NCBI GenBank assembly: GCA_013350335.1
Contig: CM023540.1
Location: 56,458,962 to 56,522,961 of the forward strand
Direction: 5' to 3'
Source: Chimonanthus salicifolius
Taxonomy: Eukaryota; Streptophyta; Magnoliopsida; Laurales; Calycanthaceae
Length of the DNA: 64,000 bases
Shown: in pieces, positions 1-11,100 of the stretch
Layout: each line of letters starts with the position of its first letter
Position numbering within the stretch: position 1 is the stretch's first letter
Position numbers and translations under genes: made by a program
The notes under the pieces: model-generated
The model's input: the letters and a program-made list of their open reading frames with translations, nothing else
What the model was told of the DNA's origin: nothing
Database searches by the model: none

Positions 1-792
1 CTTGTCCATCTTTCAGTTTTCTCCGGATCATCATCAGTCACATCCCTCCCCCAATGACCTCTCTGTCTTCTCCAGTGCTTCGCCCTCTTTGTCGTGGTCA
101 GACCACCCCCTGGTTACATCGGTTCTCCCTTTCTCTTATTTTCCCTTCTCCTTTTCCAGCATACCCTGTGTTTTGTTTCGTATTTTGGCTCTGCCTTCGA
201 TGGATTTTCTTTTTGCCGCCCCCCCTTCCCTTTCTCTTTCATCTGGGTTGGGACAACCCTCAGAGTGACCAGATTGTTGACATCCAGTCAGTGCCTTCTA
301 TCTTCTTCTATCTTCGTGCTGCGCCCTTCTAGGAGTACCTTTGGTCTTCGCTCTTGCACACCGACCATTCTCATCCTCAGGAGATCTTCCGCTCACCTCA
401 TAGTCACGGTTTTTCAGCTGCAGATGGCTCAATGGTTTCTCTCTCTATGCTTATCTTCAAAAGCATCCGTCTTGCTTCTTCTTCTTCGGCTTGCATCTGC
501 TTTAGACATTTGCTCGACCCTTCATCGATTGCTTTCTGGAGGCTCCATCAGCTCCGGCTTTTCCTCCTTCCGATCGGCACACTTGGAATGGTACTATCGG
601 CCCCGTACCCTTTTTCGTACCCTTTTTCTCTTGGTCATGGATATTATTTTCGTGGTTGGATTTCTCCCCCCTTACCTTGCTTAGACGTGCATTTGCCCTA
701 GTCTCCTTCGAGATCATCCCTTCTCAGGGGAATCTTTTAGTCATCCCTCTCCTTTTGCTAGACTTAGTTCTGCCTATCTGAGCGGAGGTAGA
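1..792. other. Pyrimidine-rich intronic sequence, nothing firm
   Basis: C/T-rich sequence that stays open in several frames but encodes nothing I recognise. It abuts the LINE reverse-transcriptase fragment at 793, so it may be decayed upstream LINE sequence. It belongs to the intron before the exon at 1864. Confidence 0.3.
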
Positions 793-1125
793 GTGGGTCG
801 CCCTATTATGGATGATATTCATTTTAAAAAGATTAGTGAGGGGAAAATGTGGTGGTTGGAGAGGGAGTTCTCAGAACGAGAATTTTTAGCAGCCCTAGGT
901 AGTATTGAGGGAGACAAGGCTCCTGGTCCCGACGACTTTAACTTCAAATTCATCAAAGCCTGTTGGAATGTGGTGGGCCCGAATTTTCTTAAGGTCTTAA
1001 AGGAATTCTATGAGCATGGCATTATAAACAAAGGCCTTGAGAACTCCTTTGTGACTCTCATCCCGAAGTGAGATGGACCGTCGAAACTGTCTGACTTTTG
1101 ACCAATCAACCTAATCGGTTGTAAT
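793..1125 (+). pseudogene. LINE (L1-type) reverse transcriptase fragment
   Basis: The frame reads WWLEREFSEREFLAALGSIE, then GDKAPGPDDFNFKFIKACW and VGPNFLKVLKEFYEHG, ending SFVTLIPK with a stop at 1069-1071. The same frame after the stop still reads as a degraded PINLIG motif. GDKAPGPDGF and the PK..PI.LI motif mark the start of the RT domain of plant L1-type non-LTR elements. It is a fragment inside the intron upstream of the exon at 1864. Confidence 0.85.
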
Positions 1126-1863
1126 TTTTTGTGGAATTTTTTGAGATAGTAAGTTGCTTTTATTATTATTTTTAAAATGGGTGTTGGATCTATCTTCCAG
1201 GAGAAGCTGTTGATCTGGCACTTGGAATTGTTGTGCCAACCCATTTCAGAAAAGAAAGTTGGTAGAAACATTTGTGGTTACTATATTTTATGTATGAACT
1301 TCATGTATATAGTCTCCTCTTTGTAGATTTACTAGAGATGATGCAATAAGTGTTTCAAAGTTGAGTGTGCCTGCATGTTCTATGTGAACCCATGACCCAC
1401 AAAAGCAAATGTATGATTTTGACTGTGTGATGTTTTTAATTACCTGTCAGAGCAATCCCCTATATATATTCGAGAGATAAGGTTCTCTATATATATTTAT
1501 TTCTTTAAATAATAAGTCATCAATATTCAAAACAAGATTAATATACTCTGATCCTTTTTAAGTGACATGATTGAGGGCTTTTCACATGATAGAGTGAAGA
1601 AGTATAACTTGGAATGTCGTACCTAGATGGATGGGGAGGATGATGATTATGAAAAGATATGACTGAGAAGTAAAAAAAAATGTTTTTGTGAAACCAACTC
1701 CTAATTAAATTACAGGAAGTCTATAGATCAGGAAAATGATTTTATTGGTTCCCAGTTACCAGATTTGGCTAAAATGATTTTCCATGATTGTCATGTTCCA
1801 GTTCCAGTTCCAGTTCCCTGCTGTTAAATTAACTACTCATGAAACAATAGATAATTTGTGCAG

Positions 1864-2124
1864 ATAGTATACTTAAAGGATGTGAAGAGGGTCTTATTAC
1901 AATGAGGAAGGGAGAGATTGCTATCTTCACTGTCCCTCCAGCAATTTCTCATGGGGTTCCCCATATTCTTCCAAGCATCCCTTCTGGCACAACTGTACAG
2001 TTTGAAGTTGAACTGATCTCATGGTTAAAGATTGTTGATGTTTGTGGAGATGGAAGCATTTTGAAGAAAATCTTATACACGAGTAACATATTAGAGAAAG
2101 TGCACGAGAAAGATGAAGTGACAG
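1864..2124 (+). CDS. FKBP gene exon: C-terminal part of FKBP domain 1 and linker
   Basis: The acceptor AG is at 1862-1863 and the donor GT at 2125. The exon opens with two bases completing a split codon, then reads [17 protein letters not shown]. The FKBP12 Trp59 position (GW) is Cys and the Tyr82 position (AYG) is His (SHG), while the closing strand (QFEVEL) is conserved. The tail (GSILKKILY) matches the start of the linker to domain 2. Earlier exons are outside the window. Confidence 0.88.
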
Positions 2125-5100
2125 GTATTTATGATAGAACAAAAGGTATTTGACTTTGTTTATTAGGATACCTTATTTCTTGTATTGTTTTTGGATGAGT
2201 TCCTTTAAAAATCTAGAAGGCCTGATTTCTCCCCATCTAACTGAAACCATAAAGTCTGAATTTTACCAATTGACTCTCTGATGTCCAACTATCTGAGTGC
2301 ACTGGATCATGATTATAAAATCTGCACTGGTACAACCTTGGGTTTGCTCTCACTATCAAACTGAAAATTTTAGTATTCTATATATATATATATTCGAGGC
2401 CAAGGATCATGATTTCTTTGATGCTTCTTTATTTGATCTAGCATCATGCAATACTTCATTTCATCTTCTGTTCCCTACATACCTTTAATGGAACTCTCTC
2501 TCATGTAAACTCATTGCAGTTAAATATGAGGTGAAACTTGAGGATGGTAGCCTTGTGATGAAAACAGCTGAAGATGGTGTTGAGTTCCTTATAAGTAAAG
2601 GTAATTTAGTTCACTGAATTAATTATTTTGTTTTCCACTGTAAATATTTGTGATTGGGTGGATAAATTCTGTTACAACGTTTGGGCTGTAATGTTTCATC
2701 AGGTCACTTGTGTCCTGCCATTGCTAAGACTGTCATGACCATGAGGAAAGGAGAAAAAGCCATTGTACGAGTGGAACCCCAGTGTATGTCCATGCACTTC
2801 GTTATTGTCTGTATTTTATTAATTTTCAAAGTTGACTTTATTTTTGCGAACTAGACTTCTTTTTCCCCTTTTAGGCATAGAACTCTAGTCTGTTTTTCTT
2901 TCTCCATATAGAAATAGAAATGGAGAGTAGTAATATGAGGTTACTTTTGTTGACATTAGTACCAATTGTTTCTTACTTTTAAAAGTTTGGTCATGTTTTA
3001 GGCTTGAAACTGTTGAAAATTTGATTTTGATATCTGGCTTTTAAGGGCACATCTGATGCATCGTATACAGGCCTGGGTGATGCAGGCCTAGCGTGGAAAC
3101 CAGATACAGGCCTTTAAACTTTCTACATCCATCTTTAATGGGTTTTTTTGTTTTTTTTCAAAAACTCTAACGAGACATGCCATCAAATGGATCTTAGGGC
3201 TCACATAGTTTGGTGTGATGTAAAAGAGACCATATGAGTAGGTTGTTTGTGAAGTTTACCTCCATCTGATCATCATGTCCTTTGATTTTGAACTTTTCAA
3301 AATCAATGACCTACACTCGATGAATTTTAAAGGCCAAGATTATTTGGCTTGGACTATCAATTGATAGTGAAGTTTTATATATTTCATATCCATGTCCTAT
3401 CAAATGAATTCAGTTATGTGGGATTCATCATTCATTTCATGGCATGGCTCATTAGAGAATCCATGCAATGTAGGCCTGCCTGTTTATGGTGTTTCTTGTT
3501 ACTATGGTTTTCACATCAACTTAAGCGTAAGTAGCATGCATGTATTCTTAAATTCCAATTTGCAATATTTTCAAAAAAAAAAAAAATTCCAATTTGCAAT
3601 ATTTTCTTTGAATGATTCTTCTTTCAACCTTTTTGATTGGATGTTGATCAATTGTCATTTTTGCATATTCTAACCTTCTGGTGGTTCCTTCATACACAAT
3701 ATCCATGATATTTTTGGTCCTTACTCAACTGCCTCGATGATAATCTGGATAACTTAAGAGCTTTAAAGTTTGGATTTGTTATCCTGATATATGAACTGAG
3801 TAGATGAACGGGTTTTTCATCATTCTTTTGAACACTTTGATGGTGAGGTTGATGATTTTGTCACTAAGACGTACAAAATTCATTTTTCTTGAGAACTGTC
3901 AATGCTTATGCAACGAGACCGTATCCAAAATCCTGTTTGCAGATGCATTTGGCAATCAAGGCAGATCTTCCCTTGATGGTTTCTCAGCAGTCCCTCCAAA
4001 TGCTGTCGTCATTATCTCACTGGAATTGGTTGCTTTCAAACTCCATGAGTATGTCACAGAGGACATGAAGGTTGTCAAGAAAATCATCAATCCTGTGGAA
4101 ACCTTCGAGAAACCAAATAGTGGAACTGTTGCTAAAAGTAAGTGAATCTTTTTTCTGTAATGTTCTTATCACATGGTAGATATGTTGCTATGCACCTTGA
4201 GCATGCATTTGTATGTTGATTTCCGAAATACAATTTTATATATGGTAATTTTATGGGGAGTGAAGTCCCCATACTCGCTTACCCGGTGTGTGGGGGATCG
4301 GGAGGCTTGCACATGTCCCAAGGACTAGTCTGGTTAAAATGTCCTCCGTCCAAATACAGGTGAGACCCTTGGAAACCTTGGTTATAAAAAAAAAAAAAAC
4401 CTTTATGGGGACTTGTGTGTTGCCATATCATACAAATAAATTTAAATATTGAAAATAGATTCATTATATATCTAATTACCCCATTTTAAATATTATTTTA
4501 TATACTAAATGGCATGGTTTTATTGCTGATTTCTTTTAATATTGTATTATGGAATCTGTTTTTATTTCTGCTTTTACTATTTAGTTCTATTTAAACTTCT
4601 ATTTATTTTTCCTTTGTTATGTTTGTTATTGTTGTTGTGCTTCATTTAGTTGATTTTGTGATGAAAGAAGGAAAGATATTGAAGATGAAGGAAATTGAGA
4701 AGAGAAGATGAAAATGAAAGAAAGAGTGCGTGCTCCCTGATTGAGAGAATCACCTCTTTATAGACATCCAATTACTATTTTGTTACATATGTGAGATTCT
4801 AGACACAAATTCAAATGAAAATAGAATTCCCCATTAAAAGTTAGTACCCCAGTCTTCCTAGAGCTGCTCATATCAAAATGGGTAAAATGGTTCTAAGCAC
4901 TGAGTCAAGGGCTCCTTGTTGGGAGACTGGTGTAGCATGTAACACCCCAGTCTACCTAGCACAATATTGTCTGCTTTGGGCCCGCAGTTGGGTCCGCACT
5001 GCTTTGTTTATGGCGAACATCCCAAGGAATGCTCCCAAAAGGCCTTGTGCTTGATGGAGGAGGACTCCAAGCTTAAATACCTAGGGGATATCACGCCTGT

Positions 5101-8100
5101 TGGCGATGTAGGACTTCCCAGGTGCGCTTAGCGCCACCTGGCGAATTCCTCTCCCATCTTGGGACGCCTGGCCTCAAGCTAGGCCCACTATGGGGCGGGG
5201 TACTACATAGCACCTCTTTTTATGTCAAACTTTGAGCACAATTAATAATTTAGCAATTACATGAATATGTTTAAATAAAAATAGTACATTGACTTTTCTT
5301 AGGTACTTGTGGATGTGTATATGATGCGGAGCATACATACAGTCCATGTGCATACATACAATTACTGTGCTTCATACAGTTCTCGTGCTTGCGTTGTTTT
5401 CTTTTCTATTTTCATTTTTAGTTAGTATCTTTTTTATGTAAGGGCAGTTTAGTAATGTGTTGTCTTGTAAACATATATAAGCCCTCCTCTTGTAGTTATT
5501 GGAATATAATGAATAAGAAGAAATTCGCAGATTTCATGCGTGTACCTCTTTGGTGAGAAACCATGGAACTTTGGTGAGAAATCGAAGCGGCCATAAGCCC
5601 GAAGGTGAGAAACCTTCAAGCTAACCCAGTTTCCCGTTGTTGCCATTCCTGGATCCCTCCATTACTGCTGTTGTTGTCATCCCTAACCCCATTTCCCTTG
5701 TCTCTTCCACCTCTAGCCTTCTCCTATGTGCCGCCACCTCCAAATCCCCTCTTTGTTGCTGCCTTAACCCTCATATCCCACTCCCACCTTTCCGCCAGGC
5801 CTTCATAGTCCTAGAGCCCTTTCGCATCTCCCCTTTTTTCCGCCATTCCATTCGTGTTCCCTTTCCTATTCGTATCCCCTTTCTATTTCAATCGAAATAG
5901 TTCCAAGGCTCATTTAAAACCATAGTCCCTTTTATTTAAAATCACATAGGCCACTTTTAAACCATTCCACCCTTTTATTTTCTTTCATGTATTTGTTTAC
6001 AATAGATTCTGGGAATATTTTGCATGATTATTTGCGATAAATTTTATATTAGTTAATTGCAAATATTAATCGGAATTTAAGTTCAGCCTATTTTAGATTT
6101 AGGGTGCATTATTTTCATCCCCTTTAATCTTTAGGGAACCACATTAGGCATTTAGGGTTATCTTATCCCCTTGGCCTACATCAAATTTGGTATCAGTGTA
6201 AGATTGAGTTGTTTCTTTAAACATCTACAGTCTTAAGTTGCATTTTATTTTTTGAATTTTTTTTTTTTTTGAATTTTTTATTATTAAAAAAAGGTTAATT
6301 TTTTTGTCATTGTCATTCATTGCATATAATATTAGGACCCAACATCTAGTCATAGATATTTCCTTCTTAGAGCCATGAGTCTAGACATGTCAGGAGAACA
6401 ACCTCCAGCTTGGGTTGATCAAATTGTGACCCAGTTGACTGCCCAGTTAGATGCCCAGTTCACTAAATTCCTGATGCAGAGCAACTCAGCTAGGCCTAGG
6501 CCCAGCTCGAGCCAGACCCAGTTTCAGGTCCAGCTAGCCATAACTTAAATAAAAAGGGTCTTCTAACCCTAAGGAGAAAAAAAATGGACGATTGAAGAAG
6601 AGAAGAAAGGAACAACGAAAGGACACAACCAAATCGTGAGAAACGTTGGCGATTAGCAGGGAGAAGAGTGAGAATCCATCTGTCGTTGTCGATTCAGAGA
6701 CTGTTAATCTAACAATGCATAAAGAAGTACCTTTAGAAACTGAAAATGTGGAGCCTATGGTTGTGCCTATTTTTCCGAAACCATTTACCTTTAAAATTCA
6801 GAAACTTGAACTGGAATTGAATAGTGCTGCCCAAGAAAATCTGTTGTGTTGTCCAGTCAGTGAGCATAGGCCATTTGAGTTTGTACATGCATTTGCACCG
6901 GACTTTCATGACTTGCACACTGAAATTAAAAGTCAAATTAATATAAGCAATGAACAATATACATTTGCTGCAGATTCTCATTGTGGATCCAAGGAATTTG
7001 ATGTGGATGATTCTGTGGAGGATCTCACACCTTGTCCAGGTCCAACACTTTCACCTCCAAGCCCCACCCACATCAGCATGAGCCTGACCCACATATTGGC
7101 CTTCCTGCTCCATTCCAAGACCCATGGCATGCACCCGTCCAGCCCACTCAGATGTCCAACCCACTACTTGACCCATGCTATGCACATGTCCATCCCACTG
7201 AGCCTGTACCTCCCTTACCTTCCTTGCCACTCGAGAGAGAAGATAGAATTTATCTTGGTCGAGGAAGTTGTTTCCACACTTGCAGGAGGACATTAGTTAT
7301 ATCTGGTGATATGCAAGCCCAGGCCCATGACTGATATTTCTTGGTTGCCTGAGTATGATCTCCAACGACTTGCTCCGGATTTATTGGAGAGATTTGGGAG
7401 TCTTGTTTCATCGGAGGTGCACTATACTCACATCTTGATGCTGCCTCCATCCAAAGTTGATCATGACGTCCATGTTGGATTCCGAGTATACCATCGATGG
7501 CGGAGGATAGCCGTTCCAACATTATCAATGTGGCTAGGCGATGCCTCTATTGGTTGACACCTTAACGTGCGTGTAATTGCACTTTGAAGAACCCACATTG
7601 GGATGACGCGCGCGTGGGTAGATTTTTGTCTTTTCATCCGTTTGAACTCGAGGTTGAGTTCTTCTCAGATGGGGACATTGATGCGGAGTATACATACAGT
7701 CCATGTGCATACATACAGTTTCCATGCATCATACAGTTCCCGTGCTTGCGTTGTTTTGATTTCTATTTTTATTTTTAGTTCGTTTCTTTTTTATGTAAGG
7801 GCAGTTTAGTAATGTGTTGTCTTTTAAACATATATAAGTCCTCCTCTTGTAGTTATTGGAATATAATGAATAAGAAGAAGAAGAAATTCTCATATTTTAT
7901 GCGCGTACCTCTTTGGTGAGAAACCATGGAACTTCGGTGAGAAATCAAAGCGCGAGAAGCCCGAAGGTGAGAAATCTTCAAGCTATTCAGGTACTTTCTA
8001 TCTCTTTATCTCTCTTTCTTCCCTTTCTCTTTCCCCATTTGTTTGAAACCATTGCCGTCACCCATTCTTTGGTCCTAACTGCTGCTGTCCCTTTCTAAAA

Positions 8101-11100
8101 CCCCTAGATCTGCTGCCGTTGTCACCCCTAACCCAGTTTCCTGTTGTCGCCATTCCCGGATCCCTCCATTACTGTTGTTGTTGTCATCCCTAACCCCTTT
8201 TCCCTTGTCGCTTCCACCTCTTGCCTTTTCCTATGTGCCGCCGCCTCCAAATCCCCTCTTTGTTGCTATCGTAACCCTCATATCCCACTCCCACCTTTCC
8301 GCCAGGCCTTCGTAGTCCCAGAGCCCTTTCCCATCTCCCTTTTTTTCCACCATTCCATTCGTGTTCCCTTTCCTATTCGTATCCCCTTTCTTTTTCAATC
8401 AAAACAGTTATCCCAAGGCTCATCTAAAACCATAGTCCCTTTTATTTAAAATCACATAGGCCACGTTTAAACTGTTCCACCCTTTTATTTTCTTTCATGT
8501 ATTTGTTTACAAAAAATTCCGGGGATATTTTGCATGATTATTTGCGATAAATTTTATACTCCCTCTGTCCCAATTTAGTTGTCTTATATGGACTTTAGAA
8601 TTGTCCCAAAATAGTTGTCTCATTTAGCATAAAATATGTTGAAAATGGATGAAATCACATGGAGTGCTAGCCTTATATAGAGAGTCCTTAAAAAATATAA
8701 ATTTTCAAATGAGACAACTAAAGTGGGATGGAGGGAGTATTAGTTAATTGCAAATATTAATTGGAATTTAATTTCAGCTCATTTTAGATTTAGGGTGCAT
8801 TATTTTCTTTCTCTTTAATCTTTAGGGAACTACATTAGCCATTTAGTGTCACTCTATCCCCTTGTCCTACATCAATATGCATCCAAACAAATGCAACTAG
8901 TGGGAAAAGTTGTTGTATGACAACAATATTTATTATTGATGTTCACAATTAATGATAGAGAGGGGTGTATATACATCCACAAGTACCTAAGAGCTCTAAA
9001 TGTATAAAGCCACTAATATCAAATTTCATGGCAGTCTCCTTCACACATGCTTGCTGCCAAAATCTTCTAGTGGGGTCCACTAACTTGTTCCACTTCCTTG
9101 TTGGCTCACTTACTACGTTTGATTTCTCCAGTGGACTTACTCTACAAGCTAGAGATTTACCTATGACCTGATGTAATCATGTCTTAGTGGAGTCAACAAA
9201 CATAGCCTATTTGTTGGGAACAAAATCTTTGTCAAATGGACCCAAAGGTCGAACCCATGTGCAAGTATTCCACGTATTTGTACAAGTCATGTTGTGGGGT
9301 CTAGTGACTGGCTTGTTGGAACAGAATGTTTATATGGAAGGCCCAGGTTTGAACCCATTTGCAACTATTCCATGGATTTGAATAGGTCCTATGCTGGGGT
9401 CTAGTGACATAAGTTGTAATTACTCTAGTGCTGTCTCAAAAACTTAACATCTCTTGTATCAACAACTCAACTACTATTTCTTAACAGAATAATACCTTTG
9501 AGATGTACTCTTGTATACCCCACTGAGTTGTTACAGTTACATGTGAGGTGGTTTCTTTTTTTCTTTTACTGTTGTTAAGTTTCAGGTGAGATTATGCTAA
9601 AACTGTCTTATCCCTATACTGTTTGCCACTGGTTGCTAACATGATTTGGTTTGCATGATTTGCAGTTCGTTATGTTGCTAAACTCACAGATGGTACCGTC
9701 TTTGATAAAAAAGGACATGATGGGGATGATCCTTTTGAATTTCAAGTGGATGAAGGTAGGTCATGTGTGCCAACAATATCTGTTGTTATTATGAAAATGT
9801 GTACTCAAGAGCTCTCCTATTTTTGCAGAGCAAGTTATAAGTGGCCTTGATCTGGCAGTTGCCACCATGAAACAAGGAGAAGTTGCTATAATAATTATTG
9901 ATCATGAGTATGGCTTTGGGAATGTGAAAACCATAACAAATTTGGCAGTGGTCCCTCCACTTTCAACTTTGTACTATGAAGTTGAGTTGGTAGCCTTCTC
10001 AAAGGTAGGAATTACTGAACTGATTTATAGTGTTGACTTTATTTTTATCTTTTTTCAGATTTTTTAATACTTATGCTGTAAACATATCATTATAATCCAT
10101 GACCTGATGGAACTAAGAGATCAATAGCCTAAACTAACTGATACAATTAAAGGGAAGTCAGTTGTAGAACCATGTTGACTCTTGTTTCTTAAATTGATCG
10201 TCATAAGAGTGTAAACTCCTGCTCCTTGCTTAGAGACTTCATCAGCTTATTGAATATTCCTTGGAAAAAAATGGTAACAGAATTTCATTAGGAGATAAAA
10301 AAAGTTACAAAAGAGGATACAGAAGTGTCAGCATAATAGAGCTCTTCTATTTTTGCTCTCTCAATACAGTCTATAGGAAACTATTTAAAGGAAAAGGAAA
10401 GAAAGAAGCCCTTCTTCAATTATAAACAGCAGCGAGGTTTCTCGCATGTTGTGTACAAACTCTCATCGAAAAGAGAACTTTTTGTTCCCTCGTATGAAAG
10501 ATTCCTCTGGGAAATCTTTCGTAGAAGTCCATTGCAACGGTCACAATCTCGTCCTTCATTGCACTCTCGTTGGTGTTCGCATCAATTACCTACTCATGTA
10601 GGGATCAGGATATATCCTTTAGGTATGTGATGAGATCAGCCAACAAAGCCAGAAATTTCCTTGCTAATGTTGGGGTGGATTATGATGAAGGTTCTTTTGG
10701 GTCCATGTAATTACGTTTGAAGGCTCTCAATGTCTTTTTTATTCAAGGATGAGTTGCTGGTGAGATTTTGCAAACTTGAGCTTTTTAGGATTTTCAAGTT
10801 TTTTATTTTTCTTATTCGGAGGATCAGTATATATCTTTTCTAAAAGTAAGATCCATTTCATTTTTAATTAAAAATATGTTTACTTTTTTCAATTGTTTTT
10901 CTGGATTTGCTTTCTAACCATTCTTATGGACAATCATTTATTGGAACTCTTCAGTGTTGCTTGTCACTAAAACAATGCTTTAGGCAATCAAGTTGCATAT
11001 TTCTTGAGGCCTTCCTATTGCCTTTTTGTGATAAGGATGTTTCATATTTTTGCACCGTTTCTTCAAATGTATAGGTAAAAGAGTCATGGGATATGGAACC

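Larger units (their letters stand above)
5322..8874 (+). mobile_element. Non-autonomous LTR retrotransposon in FKBP intron 4
   Basis: Two similar LTRs (5322-6183 and 7679-8874) both start TGATGCGGAG and end CCTACATCA. The terminal bases TGATG/CATCA are inverted. A primer-binding site follows the first LTR (TGGTATCAG from 6188), and a purine stretch (gatgggga) precedes the second. The internal region is only about 1.5 kb and shows no protease, RT or integrase motif, so it is non-autonomous. The flanks (GTATA, ATATG) do not give an exact target duplication. Confidence 0.8.

Noticed and set aside
94..684. Long open frame in pyrimidine-rich sequence at the left edge
   Set aside because: Several overlapping frames are open at once, the residues are low-complexity Phe/Leu/Ser, and no domain is recognised; this is expected of C/T-rich DNA.
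7032..7557. Overlapping Pro/His-rich frames on both strands in the non-autonomous element
   Set aside because: Low-complexity repeats (PTH, DPHIGLP) open in several frames; no family recognised.
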